64,000 nucleotides of DNA from Cruorifilaria tuberocauda (GCA_013365365.1 JABVXU010000213.1:1-64000), one strand, 5' to 3'; positions 24,157 through 38,135 are shown, counted from the stretch's first letter. The notes: generated by a model from the letters alone, not told the origin. Translations and numbers: made by a program.

Positions 24157-27100
24157 ATGAAAGAATGGATTTTGCTCGGTTGCTTTGGTGCATTAACTTT
24201 GATCAGTGGCACATCATTGCTAAAGCATATCATTGGAATAGGACGTAGTGATGGAAAAAGTAATGTGAACATTGAAATAAGAAATGATTTACCTTTTTAT
24301 CGAATGGATGAGGTAAAAAAACATGGAAAAGATTCTGAAAGTATTTGGGTTACTTTCCAACAGGTTTGCATTTTTCAATAACTTGATTAACTTTACATTT
24401 ACTATTCAGTAATAACTTGTTTAATTTTTTAATTATTTCAATAAAGTGATCAGAGTATGCTTGATGCAAAGGTAATCAGATAGATTTACGTGATATAACT
24501 AAGATGATTCAATTAGCTTGTCATTTATACAAATATTGAACTGCAAAAGAATTTATGAAAGTTAATTAAAAGCTTAGCATTCCAAAAAATTAAAAGAGAT
24601 TTAAGGAGTTAATTCAAATATAGTATGAAACAAGCATTCTCAGTACGATGTTGCTGGAGGTATTCAACGATTTATTTTTTCTGTTTAAAAAAACTGATGA
24701 ACTTGTAAAAAAGCGAGATTATCATTAATTAAGCTTCCTCGATCTTCTCATTATTTAAAGGATTCTCGTAGTTCAGTAGTTTTTCAGGGTGTCTATGACA
24801 TCACGAATTTCATCGAAAACCATCCAGGAGGTGATAAGATACTTCTAGCTGCAGGTGGCCCTATTGATCTATATTGGATGATCTACCAACAACATCTAAC
24901 GTCAGAGACACTCAAACTATTAGAAGAGTTCAGAGTTGGCAATTTAGATGAAAGGGATAGCATAATCAGTGAACTGAAAGTCTGGTGATATCACGTTATA
25001 ATTTGATCATATTTATCATTGAAGTGCTAAAGTATTCACATGCATTCCTTTGGAAAATTACTGATATAAAATGTTTTCTGAAGTGAACTGTTATAAAGTA
25101 TAACATTATAATGGCTTCTTCAAATTCATATTTTGAACATTGGAAGAAACTTAAGCAACTTTTGTTAATATCAGATAATTTATTTTATTAAAGAAATGCT
25201 CAAACCTTTGTTTGCTTCAGGATAAAAATGACCCGTATATCAATGATCCAAAACGCCATCCAGCACTGATCGTAAAATCCGAAAAACCGTTCAATGCTGA
25301 GACACCGGCTGAATTATTAATGAAGAATTTTTACACACCTAATGATCTATTTTATGTTCGAAATCATATGCCAGTGCCAACTGTAAGTTCCTGTCGAAAA
25401 TTATGAAAGTTATTTTTTATTCTCTCATTCCTTTCGATTAGAATCACAAAATCTATTAATTGAAATAACTAAACGATAATTTAGGAATCATATCATAAAA
25501 AATAAGAGAGGGTACAGATATAAAATAAAACAGGTACAATTCATTTTAACTATCTCATTGATTAATAATAAAAATTTATTAAAGCTACGATTTTTTTTAT
25601 TTTTCTCCACCTCTATACTTCCTATTTCTATTTTCGTAAAATTAAATTAATTACGAACAAAATTATCTTATTTTTTTCATAGGCAGATTGACGCAAAGAA
25701 ACATAAATTAATAATCAAAGGCATCTCTATTCAACAACCTTTGACCCTTTCATTGGATAATCTCAAACATGAATTTCCGTGCACATCCGTTAGCGCTACA
25801 TTGCAATGTGCCGGTAATCGACGCAGTGAGATGGGTGCAATAAAAAAGGTATTATTTTGTGACTTTTATCTGATCCGCTCAGTCAGTATTAATTTTGACT
25901 AATCGATTTAGCATCAAAAGTTTTTAATATAGTCAACGCGTTTTTTAGTTTTCGATATTAATTATAATTATTGAGCGGAATAAATACGCTTCTTACACTG
26001 ACTTACACTTGTTTTCTTCAGTGATTTTAATGAAAATGTCATATAATTATGTAATAAGAGCAAAAGATTGACTTTTAGGTTCAAGGATTAAATTGGAAGA
26101 ACACTGCTATAGGTAATGCAAAATGGACCGGTGTACGTTTAAAGGTATACTTCCGTTCTTCTGATTTTACTTTTATTAGATTTATTAAAGTATCCGATTT
26201 TGATTTTTATGTAAAAACTTTGGAAATTATCAATTTATTTAAATTTTAATTGTTTCTGCACTTTTAAAGTATAAATTTGAAATGTTGTTCAGGATGTTCT
26301 GATGAAAGCAGGCATGAATCCGAATGATAGACGTATCAAGCACGTTATATTTCGTGGAGCCGATATTGATAGTGAGGGTTAGAGTATATTTTGCTGTTTT
26401 ATAAACTTACTGTTCTAGGCCTAAAAAATTGAATGGCTCAAAAGATCAAAGGCAGAATGATTTTTCTGCAAATTTTTGTACTTATCTCAGGTTTATAATT
26501 ATTGTAATCGACCGAAATTTCTCTACTGATCTGTTTTAATTTGTCAAAAATCTTATTAATTATAATTGTTTATTATATCTGAGAAGTATTTTTATCATTT
26601 ATTATTACCATTATTCTTACTTATTATCATTATTTACTACTTGTTATTATCTATATCATTTTATGTGATTATTGTTATCGTTGTTATTTGTTATTATCAC
26701 TATTTGCGCTAATTATTACTACTATTATTATTATAGGTAACAATTATGAAACATCGATCACGTTGGAGAAAGCTATGCAGGATGAAGTTATTATTGCATA
26801 TGAGATGAATGATAAGGAGATTCCCCGAGATCATGGATATCCAATGAGATTGATCGCTCCCGGTGAGAATTTCTAGGATTTCTTCTAGAATTTATCAGAA
26901 ATTCTATCGAATGTTCAGAGTTACACTATTTATCGATTTTATCATTTCAATGAGTGATGATGATGTTTTCCTCTACCAACTAGCACTTCCATAACACGAA
27001 ATTTTCTCTCCAATATTGACGCCTAATAGATAGATATTTTCATTCTTTATTTACTTAAATTAATTTGATAAACAATGAGTAATATCTGTTTCCTCGGAAT

Positions 27101-28794
27101 TTGCTTTTGGTTTAGCCATCAATAAAAAGCATTGCATCACGTGTTAGAATATAATCCGGTATTTGCGAATATATTTTTTCCTGTTCTAAGTTTTCGTTGA
27201 AGGTTTAATTAAGTTTAATTATGTCTCAATTAGGTAATTATGGTTCAATTCTGTTAAAAATAATTAAATGTTTTGCATTTTATAAACCTCATATACATAT
27301 TGTTAATTCTTTCTTCAATTTGTAAATAGTAAACAAAAGTGACGTAAAATTATCTGCATGTTTAAGTTTCATCCAATTTTGGAATTTACAGGAATTGTGG
27401 GCGCACGTCAGGTGAAATTTCTATCTGCAATAATTCTCAGTGAGGAAGAAAGTAAATCACATTGGCAGAGAAGAGATTATAGGTTAATTGTTAAATCATT
27501 CAGTTGAATTTGTTAACTTAATCATGATGACCGGACACAATTTAAAAAATTTTTCCGATTTTTTACCTTTTTATTTCTTCAATGTCAGTTTAATTACTTA
27601 TTGAAAATTTTAATAGCAGAAATTATTCAAGGTTATATGTCTATCATTTTAGTACAAATTTGCTAAAGAAAAATTTGATATCACTGAGTCGATTTTTACT
27701 TGAATACTTAAAATTGGACATTTATTTATGATAAACTCATGAAATGATAGAAAGCTTTGCTTGAATTTCGTGAATATATTCATGATATTGCACGTAATCA
27801 TTGCTACTTTATCATCTTCAAATTTAATTTCATGAAGAATGAAAACAATAGTGATAATTTCCAGAGTTGTATGGATAACATACAAAACGATTAATGTTTT
27901 AGAGGTCTTCCGCCATTTGTTGGTCCAACTGATCATCAAAATTTCGAACTATCAGCATCAATACAAGACTATCCCGTGCAAAGTGCTTTTTGTTCTCCAT
28001 CTGCACCCACAAGAGTATCACGCTGTACTTTTTCCTAACAATTATTTATCATTTTGAAATGATTTATTTGCCATTTTTGATGAGAATAAACCTTTTTTGA
28101 GATCTAAAAAATAAGTAATCTTTCACTGGAATATGTTAGGATATCATAAACTCACATTCCTAATATTAAAATATTGTTAGTACCAACAGCTTCGTAATGT
28201 ATCATTAATCTTTCTCGTTTCAACTTGTATTTTCAGTTAAAATAATGATTAAGTGATATTAATTTATATAATAATCATACTGAGTTGAGCAAACAATTCA
28301 CAGCCTTATAAAGCTTCGTTTTTTATTTATATAGCAAGTGGTCAGTTCGACGTTATGGGTTATGCCTGGAGTGGTGGCGGACGTGGTATCATGCGTGTTG
28401 AGGTGTCAACAGATGGCGGTGAAACGTGGCAAGCTACTGAACTAGTGCAGGATCCTGATCAAGATATTGTAGATTTCTATGACTATTGTCAAATATTTAA
28501 ATATGAATTTTGAATTCAGATTGGTTATCAGCAAAACTGTGCTAGTAATGACTTATCTAAAAGACAAAACATAATTATTTAAGTTAAGCATTTTTAAAGG
28601 ATCATATGTGGTCGTGGACATTTTTCAAATCAACAATAAAAATTCCGGATGGTGTGAAAAAGTTAGATTTGGTGTGCAAGGCAACAGATCGTTCCTACAA
28701 TACACAACCGGAGACATCCCGAGGGATTTGGAACATTCGAGGTTTGCTTAACAATGCATGGCATCATGTCCCGATTGAAATTATCGACGATTGA
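24157..28794 (+). CDS. suox-1: Sulfite oxidase (molybdenum cofactor and cytochrome b5 domains)
   Basis: Oxidises sulfite to sulfate at the end of Cys/Met catabolism, passing electrons to cytochrome c, normally in the mitochondrial intermembrane space. Exons: 24157-24363, 24788-24979, 25221-25382, 25687-25848, 26079-26144, 26293-26377, 26737-26862, 27392-27482, 27903-28024, 28335-28468 and 28600-28794, giving 513 aa (human 545). A hydrophobic N-terminal segment (residues 4-28) fits a mitochondrial signal/anchor. The cytochrome b5 domain has heme ligands H81 (in NHPGG) and H105. The Mo domain follows, with RHPALIV, the catalytic C228 in [11 protein letters not shown], and [13 protein letters not shown]. 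The dimerisation domain contains [24 protein letters not shown] and the terminal [13 protein letters not shown]. The exon 2 donor must be gtctgg (24980) to keep frame, although gtgata lies 5 nt on. All catalytic features look intact. Confidence 0.95.
26560..26735 (+). repeat. ATT-rich simple-sequence tract in sulfite oxidase intron 6
   Basis: Degenerate TTATTA/TCATTA repeats run up to the acceptor of exon 7 (26737). The tract is open in one frame, but this is simple sequence and not a gene. Confidence 0.7.
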
Positions 28795-28951
28795 TTCATG
28801 ATTTCCATAGAATTCTATTCTACTTATTACTTCATCAGTTCCGATGCGAAAAATTCTATGAAAATTTATTGTTTTCGCAAAATAATTTAAAGTTTATGGA
28901 TTAATTGGAAAAATTACCTCACTTTAAAACTATTAGTCCGTAAAGTTCCAT

Positions 28952-28989
28952 CCTTTTCCTTTTACTTTTACTTTTACTTTTTCTTTTTC
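28952..28989 (+). repeat. Tandem CTTTTA-type repeat
   Basis: About six imperfect copies of a 6-nt unit (CTTTTA/CTTTTC) lie 160 bp after the sulfite oxidase stop, probably in or near its 3' UTR. Confidence 0.75.
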
Positions 28990-31320
28990 AATCGATGTCG
29001 TGAAAATTCCAGACAGCTAGTGCTGACATTACCAAGATTTGGAAGTATTAGAAGTTTATTTCGATAATATTAATGAAATCGATGCTTTATTGTTTTACAC
29101 TCTTTTTATTGATAGTATAACAAAATCGAATAGTGACTTTTAATTAGTGACTTGATATCACATTAACAATTGTATTAATTTACTAATAACAGTGGTTTCA
29201 TTTCCTTCTGTGATCAATTTCTAATGGTTTCATTTGCTTTTGTAGACAGTTCAGTTCTGTTTTATTTTCGGTTTCCTTTTCTGGTTAATTAACTAGTAAT
29301 AATCGCTCTATTTTTTGCATCAAAAAAGTTATAAGTTGTAATCGAATTCTGATGTTATTTTGTATATCTTTATTAAAACAAAAAGCTTTGAGTTCCATTA
29401 TTCTTTCTTTTTTTAAATGCCGCAGTTCTCCTGCAAAATTGAATTTTTTGTTGAAAAATTTTCGCAAATTTGTGTAATGCAGTTATACTGTTAAAAGTAC
29501 ATATAAGCTTTTAACGAATTATCGAAATCAGTTATTGGAGGATAATTAATATTTGAAGTATTGTACAATGACAGATTTAGTAATATGCATTGTTTATCAG
29601 AAACGTTAATATTTTATAAATATTTCGAATATATCCGTTTTGATGCATGTGCTTAAAATATTTCAGTGGTCTATTTTTCAATTTATTTTTGTTTGTATTA
29701 TTTAATTTGAATCAATAAAATTTGAATAAGAAATAAATTTTTTAGAATTTTTACAATTTTTAAAAATTTTTCTCATCAAAACTTGCTTGTTAGGTGAATG
29801 TATTAATATACTACCTTTGCTGATAGTTTTATAGTTTGAAAAATAATTAAAATTTTAAGCAAACGATCTTTTAGCTGTCATCAACAGTATCAGAGATGGA
29901 GATGATGAAAAAGCTGCCCAAATCTTCAAATTTTTCCTCTCCTTTATCTGATATAATTTACGATATGATTGCATTGTGGGTATTGTAATGACAGCTCTCA
30001 ATTGCGATTTCATTGATAAGAATGTGTCAATCATTTTTTTAGCGTTTGATTGATTTACTTAAAAGATGATAATATAGGAAGAGATTTTAAGTTCAACTTC
30101 TACGGATGGAAATATAAATGAAAATTGAATGTTTACAAAATAGTTGGAAAGGAATTTTTACGGATAATTTATCTCTTTCAGAAAACTTTTTTTTTCTCAA
30201 AAATTGTGAATTTTTAGTTTTTAATAGAATGAAAGTTTTGTCGTCTCATTACCTGTCCAATTTCGGTGTTATCTGAAATTATTAAACAAACCAATCATGA
30301 ATATTTTTTAAAAAGAAACGATTGTTTGTTTTTGCTCAATTATAGTTGTTGAATTCATCGGAAACAAAAATTTAATAAATTTTCAATGGAAATTTTAATG
30401 CTTACATGAAAGAAAGCAATTGTTCCATCTATTATTCAAACAAGCAATTTGTTATTTTTAAGCAGATAAATGCCTCAACCATTAGGCAATGTTGACACAC
30501 ACTAAACCACTGGTAGACCCGGTTGAGATGCCCAGCCGGACGATACAATCAAAAGCGATTTCTTAAATTTTATTTAACCAGATGTAAAAATAATACTGAA
30601 ATTTGGCAACCAATTAATGCTAGAAGCTTTTTATCTGCCAATTGTTGGACATCATCATAATTATCATAGCTTCACAGTATGCAACACATCTTTCGTTAGC
30701 ACAGTGGGAAGAGCAAATTAATAATTATTCCGAACATTATCAATTTGATCTGCTTGAAGATGTTCGTTTTTAAAGAAAATTAAACAAGTAATTTTTTGAA
30801 CAAAAAGTAGCCAAACGTGTACGTCGTGGTCTTATCGCATTGCTATCTTCACCAAACAAGTTTTCAAATTACACTCAATTTATCTTACAAAATAAAAAAT
30901 GCATATATTGAATTAATTTTAAAATAGCGCTTAACATAAAACCTATAACAGTTTTTTTTCAACAACAATCTCTTCTCGTATCGATCATAAATTACTTCTG
31001 CGAAATTTAAAATCAGTCGTGAAACAACCACTTTCAGATCAAATTTCGATTATTTTTCTATATTGTTTATTCTTGAGATTAATACTAATTCTAAAAACAA
31101 TACTAGAAAATGCGGTCGTGTAAAAATAGATTAAATAATTAAACAGTTGCAAATATCGTTGTTATAAGTACCCTTTCATTTGTTGATTATGTTTCTTTCA
31201 AGTTATAATAGAATTCGAGAAAAAGAAAAGTGAAAAAAATTAAAGAAAAACAGAAATATAAGAAAGTTCTGGAATTTTTTTCAAAAAAAACGAAATTGCA
31301 TTTGAAGTAAAAGTGTTCCC

Positions 31321-31343
31321 CGCGGCATCGAGGACACGCCGCG
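31321..31343. repeat. G+C-rich stem-loop
   Basis: Arms CGCGGC (31321-31326) and GCCGCG (31338-31343) flank an 11-nt loop. This is one of the most G+C-rich spots of the window and sits in very A+T-rich DNA. Confidence 0.5.
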
Positions 31344-32022
31344 ATTAGTGTTTCTCTTTTTCTTTTTTTTCCTTTCTCTTCTTTTCTCTTGCTCTTGTCG
31401 CTTCATTTTTCTTCCTAATATTTTTAGTTGAAGTAAAACAAATGCGCTTTCGTTAATTTTTAGCCTCTTTTTCTCATTAAATAAGCTCCAATTTCACTTT
31501 AATCAAAAATAAATAAGTAGGAGAATGTAAAATTAGCATAAGTAATTAATTATTTTTTTGCACGTCAGATTCATTTTCATTTATTAATTTAACAGAAAAT
31601 ATGATATCATCAGGAATTCTGAGAAGTACGTCTATTACACTGACAGCATTTATTATAACTTAGCAAAAAATTCATCAAAATATTCGAGCAGTTCAACTTC
31701 AGTTAATTTTTGGAAGAAGCCTATGGGATTCTGAAAATTTTTAATTTAAATTAGCAAAATTTAGATCAGTTCCTGAACCTAAACCAAATCCTTAATAGCG
31801 GTGATATTTTTCAACAATTAAACGATCTCATTTAATGTTACAAAAAAAAGAAAAACGCTCTTCAATTTTTCATCATCGTGATTTCAAGCTTCAAATGTTT
31901 TCTAAAAGAATGAAACGCATCTTTTTGAAATAAAGCTGCAAAAACTAAGTTCAAAAAATTCAATTTTAGAATTGCCTTTTACTGTTACTCGGCCATTTCA
32001 TTTTGTTCAGAAACTTTCGTTC

Positions 32023-32265
32023 TCATAATTTCAAATTATACCAAAATCTAAGATTTTGATCAATGTGCTTAAAGTTCCAGAAAATGCGAAGAAAACATTG
32101 GAAAAAGAGAAATGGATCATTTATGAAATAATCATTTAATATTTGTTGATCTGCAGAAGTTCGTTTCAACGTCGAGAAGAAACGAAGAAGAAAAGATCCA
32201 GTTTTATCGGTGTTTAGCTTTTGAGGAAGTTTTTCCATTCTGATTGATTGTTTTATTTCATCAGC
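32023..32265 (-). other. Possible small minus-strand gene or exon
   Basis: On the minus strand an exceptionally good acceptor (a long pyrimidine tract ending cccag at 32266) is followed by an ATG at 32238. A 71-residue open frame then runs to a stop at 32023-32025. The first half is polar/basic and the second half is aromatic-rich and may be read-through. No homology is recognised. This may be an exon or chance. Confidence 0.2.
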
Positions 32266-33839
32266 CTGGGAAAGAAAAGGACGAGGAAAACAGGATTCCA
32301 TGGATCATTCTCCTCTTCCCTCTTGTTCAGGCGAATTTGATTAACAGAAAGCGATGCTTTTACAAATTCTATTATTAAATGCTCTTAATCTTCAACTATT
32401 TTACTGTTTATTCGACTGCACAATGATTTAAATACTTTTCATCATTTCATTGATGAAATAATCAGAGGAGGAAAAAATGAAATAGCTTCAGTTGATAAAT
32501 TATACGAATTTGCCGAATTTTCTGAATTAGCAAATTCGCAGACATAATCATTAATATATAATAAATTAAAGATATGGATTCGATAATTTTTTTTAATTTT
32601 TATAATAATGATGAATAATGAACAACATATCGAGTTAAGGAATAAGTTTTGTTATTGCAAACCAATCTTACTTTTATTAATGATTGAAGAAAGTAACAGA
32701 AAGAAAGTGGTAAATAGGACTTACTTTTAATGTGATTAAAAAAAATAATGAATAAATAAAAAAGATAATAAACAAAGCTTAAAACAATTGGTTTCTAACT
32801 GATGATTGATATGAACTATTTAATATAGTGAATACTTAAATTAATTGATGTATAAAGTTTAACTGGCTTACTCAATTTTTGGATTTTATACATTTCAAAT
32901 TACAATTTCATTTTTATACTGTTACTTTTGACGTATGTTCATAATGTGCAATCAGGTTGATACTAGAATATTTACAGAGATGTAAAATGTAATTTAAGGC
33001 ACTGTTAGAGAATATTTTCAAATTTACTACCATTTCCAATATAGAATCAAAATAAGAGATTTAGAAATGACTAAACATAATGAAGGAATAGCGCTTACTA
33101 GACAATTTCTACGGCACTTACAATAAAGTAACATAGTTTTCCATAAATGAAAATCCATTCAGACGAGTTTCTTCACTTTTTTGTTAATATTCATTAGCCA
33201 AGGTAATTAAAGGTTTATAATTTTTCTTCCAAAAACTTCCTATATGCAATCAATCAAAAATATATTCCACTCCATTAGTTTTGTTCTTTATTTCTGGTAG
33301 TTTACCTAAATTTTAGCTACGAAATAAGAAAATGGAAGATGAAAATTTCCGGAAATGATTTCATTTAGTGATAAAACGGATTTTGTCATCACTAAAAGAT
33401 GTCAACGGACCACTGCTATCAGTAGAGGGACGAAAGAATGAATGAGAATGACGGAAGAGGGAAAAGAAAAGGAAGGGAAGAGGGATTTTACGTAATAATC
33501 TGAATAATATTATTTTATTTCATTTGTTGCAGTACTTTTCTGCCATTTTTGAGGAAATAAGTTTTTAGTTTCAAGTATATTCGACATCGAATGTGGCGAA
33601 TGTTGAAAAAATTTCACAGTTGGCAATCAATGAAAAGAGGAAGGAAGCCGTTGGCTTGCTGTGACATTCATCCTTTCAAGTTCTGCTAAATGTTTCAGTT
33701 AAATATTTTAAAATGCACTTATTTCGAGCTAAGCAACGCTTGAAGATAAGTGAAGCGTAGAAAAAATTTCTCGACGTTTCATTCATTTTTTAATGATCTT
33801 TCATCACTGCTTCCCCGTCTACAACATTACATGAGAAAT

Positions 33840-33873
33840 ACCAATACCATTGCCAATACCAATACTAATACCA
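33840..33873 (+). repeat. Short CCAATA/ACTAATA tandem repeat
   Basis: Four to five degenerate copies of a six-base unit (ccaata, ctaata). No associated gene is seen. Confidence 0.6.
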
Positions 33874-35588
33874 CATACTGCTTCAATTTAAACCAATTTT
33901 TCGTTCTTTTTTATTGTTAAATTTAACCTATCAATGAATTTTAAAAATGAAGAAAAGCATAAGCAATCGTGAAATATATTCCAGTTATAAAGTTATTATC
34001 AAATATGAATAAGCAAATGATATGATCGGTCTTTTCGTTAAAGCATTTGAAGAGTAACTAAAGAATTCACTTCTTATTCGAAACATTTTATCACTTTTTT
34101 GTATCAAATCATTTCTTGAAACACTCACACTATATATGATTAATTGCTTTATCAATAGATTATGCATACGGCACGCACAATACAGTTCAAAAATGATAAA
34201 AATATAAATTTATGTGGTATTATCACTTTCTGCAATCTCAAGTTAAATATTAACATGATTATAATGATAATACTTTACGTGTGGAAATGGTTATTCCACA
34301 TATTTAGAAGAGTAATTTATTCCTGTCATAGCATGAATTAAAAGTTGCAGGTATTTGATCATTCAAGGCGAACGGATAATCCAATTCTAAGAAGTGCATC
34401 ATTTGTTTGAAATTGATTTCCGTTATTAACTGATATCAGAAAATTTTATATCAAATAATAATTTGGAGGGTAGACGTTCTTTAATTTCAAGCATGAATGC
34501 AAAATCATCGAAGTCATTCTATTCTATCAGTGTCTGAAAAATTAAACTTTTGTAAAGAGTATTTTTAATATGCGTTAGCATCGATAGTGAAAAGAGAAAA
34601 GAAGAGTATGTATTGTTACAGGCATATTTTCCAAATAGATAAAATTTATTTTTTTAATCTAAAGCATATTCGTACTACTCATTAATAATAATTGAATTCT
34701 GATGGAATTTACTTGAAAATGGATGGAAATGTCGTTTATAAGGGGCTACAATTGACAAATTTCACTTTCCATACTTTCGAATTTATTAAAAACCGATTAT
34801 ACTTTTTCAAGTTTCAAATATTTAATCTTGAAAATTATTCTTCCAATCATTGCCTTTTCCTATCAGATCAAATGGTTTCATTTGATCAATTAAGATTGAA
34901 GAAATTTTAATTCATCCAGGAATTACTTAGAATTATTTTGACACTTATAGAAAAACCTTTGACGATTTATCAACAGCAGTAGTGAGTAATTTCATTTATG
35001 AAATATAAAAAAACGGAAGGAAAGGAAACAAAAGGAGAAACCGAAAAAGGAAATTAATTTATTTTTTACGCTGAGAAAATTTGAAAAAAGAATATAATAT
35101 GAAACTGTTATCCATAATCTTTTATCACTTTTCTTTCATTTCAAATTAAATTAAAAGATTTAAATAACATATTTGGTGATTTTTTTCTCTTTGATTTATG
35201 TATCTGTTCACAGTGATTTGTTATGTTTGCAATATTTTGAGCGTAGAACTCGTATTCTACTACAACAGCGTAATTTAATTCTTTTTTCTTACTTTTTATT
35301 ACATGTTGTGAAAAGTTCACTTTTTCGTTTTACTTTTAAAATTTCTTGGAATATTTAGGAAAAGTGTGCGATGAAAGCGACGGACTGAAAATGAATCAAC
35401 AGAAGGGTAAGAAAGCTTCCGTGTACCCTTCCGCTATTACCTTTGACGCTACTCGTAAAGCAGTTTGAGCAGTTGATTTGCTTCTGTTGTTACCTGTCTT
35501 TCTACCTACATCGTCTTTATAAAAGATACCCAGTTGGCAACAAAATTTCAAACAACATTTAACATTTCGTTCGAATATTTTCCACGGC

Positions 35589-35690
35589 ATGCATTACAAA
35601 TCTTTAAACGTTTCAGCTATAAGTGTATTTGTTTCATTGATCATAAATGCCATTGGTAATGTTACCGATAGTTCATTTGAACAGTTTTAG
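35589..35690 (+). other. Possible short secretory ORF or first exon
   Basis: An ATG begins a 33-residue frame with a hydrophobic core (NVSAISVFVSLIINAIG) resembling a signal peptide. A gtaatg donor inside it could make it a signal-peptide first exon. A TATAAAA motif lies about 70 bp upstream (near 35518). No downstream partner exon was identified. Confidence 0.18.
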
Positions 35691-36479
35691 AGGTTACTTT
35701 TGTATTAACAATTAGCTGTTAAGCATAGTTATCAACTTTTATTATATATGTATTAACTATTTGGCTTTGTTATTTGTAATTTTATTTTTTCAGTATGAAA
35801 ATTTCACATCGATACTTCTGAAAATATAACAAATTATCGCAATTAAACCACTAAAAGTTACGTGGTAGTTAGAAATATACTTAAATGAAATTTCATTCCA
35901 CTAATTTTTCAATAAACAATAACTCAATAGGTTATATCAAAATTCAAAGTATCAAAATTGCCTTACAAGATCAGATTTATATTTATCGATATATTATATG
36001 ACTGGGAAATCAAAATTCTTTTTCTTTTTTTCATCAATTTGTTTTCGCTAACTCAATTGATTACAAGAGTTTTTTGTTTTGAATATCGAACAAATGTTGA
36101 ATAAGTATGGTTGAAAAATATTAATTTTAACAAAAAAAAAATATTATTGCAATAATTATAAATTGTCGTTTTCTGATAGTTAAGCGGAATTGAGGGAAAT
36201 TTTCGTTCTTAAATATTACAAATTTTAATTTTTTTGCCTTTATTGATGATACATTCATGCAAATTCAATAGAGACGTTGTGACTTTTTACAAAGCAGGAA
36301 ATATTTCAAAAGTAATTCTTTTGTTAAATTATAATATAAATTTTAAGTTCAAATAGAATTGATTTCTTTATTAGATTCACAAAACATGATCTTTCCTGGC
36401 TGATTTTCCCGGCATCTATATAGTATCATTTCATTTTCCATTGAATAAATTTTCTATAAAATTTTATTTGTGGGAATAG

Positions 36480-36625
36480 TAATTTCAAATAAGCTTTTGA
36501 AGAAGAAAAGAAGGAATAATAATAACAATTACTATTGTTATCATCATTGTTATAATTATACTATTGTAATAAATAACAATAATGATAATTGATAACAGTG
36601 ACAAAAACAATAATAATGATGCAAG
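36480..36625. repeat. ATT/AAC simple sequence with internal inverted repeats
   Basis: Runs of aataataacaat alternate with attgttatcat, so the tract can fold on itself. It is low complexity, with no coding potential. Confidence 0.65.
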
Positions 36626-38100
36626 TGGTAGTATTAATGTAGAAAAAGAATACACAAAAGGCTTGTGATTTCTTAAACTGATTTTACGAAAACTAGTTGA
36701 TGTAACTGTCTGACAAGTAAGAGGAGAGTGTAACTTAAAATATTTCGTAAAAATAAAATAATAATGATATCTTGAGAGATCGAGAAGTAGTGGAGTAGAA
36801 AGTAAATAATTAGTATAAACATTAACTTTTTTCTAATGTATTTAAAATTATGGAAAGATTTACGGAAAACGGAATATAAGAGAGATGCCATAAGGTTCTA
36901 CCAATATTTTTGCCTTCAATAAAACGGGTTCTGGATTTCTTGTCATATAAAAAAATTAGAACAAATTACGGAAAAATTCAACTGTTTTTTTGAAAGCATA
37001 ACACAGCAAATTATCGGGTCATTCTATATTGTTATTTTTCCCGAATCTGAAGGAAGTTGGATCAAGGCGAATGATTAATGTTGCACTCTTCTCGAGATCC
37101 GCCAAAGATAGCTATTAAACTTTAGAAGCTGCAAAGATAAAATTATATCAACTTCACTGCAGTCTGTTTGATTTTATTCTCATCATAGTCCCACAACTTC
37201 AACTGCAATTGATAAAAAAGAGAAGACAATCGGTATCTAATCACTTTTCCTAATCATTTATCAACAGCATAATCGTTTTTCATTTCTTCTCATCTTTTTG
37301 GCTCCATAAAAGACAAAAAAGTGGAATGATTTTTTGATTTTTCCAAATTCCGTCTCTCGTCCATGAGAGCGAAATTAACGTACTCTGCAATTTTCTCTTT
37401 TAATACTATCAATCAAATTTTAACTAAATTTGAATTAATACCTTGATATGAACGATTTCCGAGAAAAGCGATGCAAGACGTTGCAGTTTTTTAGTGAAAT
37501 AATCAATTATAGTTTATATTTTTATTTCATCTTTAGCCGACTTATTCTTGTTTATATTCTTAAAGTTATTTCAAATTATATCTCTTAAAAAGAAATTATT
37601 CCTATAGATTTAATACAGAAATCAACAAGTATTACAATTTTACTTCCCGAAATATTTGTAAATACTGTATTTGTTCATTGATTCAAAATTCATTTAATTG
37701 TCTTGGTTACTTCCGGTTTTTATTATTTCATCATTCACTGTTTAGTAGTTTTGCAGTTCAAATAACTTTGCTAAAGTGAATGACGAAGAGTAATTTCGAA
37801 AGACTTACAATTCTAATCAGTTTAGTTGCCTTTCTTGCATTTGCTGCACAAAATTCAAGAACAACAATGAATCTCTCATTCCGAGGAAATATTCTTCTTT
37901 TTAAACTTTAAACTCAGAGTTTCTGATCAAATAGAATAATTGATCTATCACTGATATTTGTACCTTTCACAGAAATCATAAAAGAGGCACTGATGATTAT
38001 TTAACCACATTTGTAATAATTTTCTGATTGCATTCGAGCATTTAGCAAACGATATATTTCAGACTGTTTTGCATGGATAGGAATGAAATGCTTTTTTGTT

Positions 38101-38135
38101 AGAGAGAGGGAGAGAGAGAGAGGGAAAGAGAGGGG
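38101..38135 (+). repeat. (GA)n microsatellite upstream of collagen gene
   Basis: A purine tract of GA/GGGA units about 190 bp before the collagen trans-splice site. GA repeats sometimes act in promoters, but there is no direct evidence here. Confidence 0.8.

Noticed and set aside
26540..26740. Open hydrophobic frame running into sulfite oxidase exon 7
   Set aside because: It is the ATT simple repeat of the intron read in frame. The exon is bounded by the acceptor at 26736.
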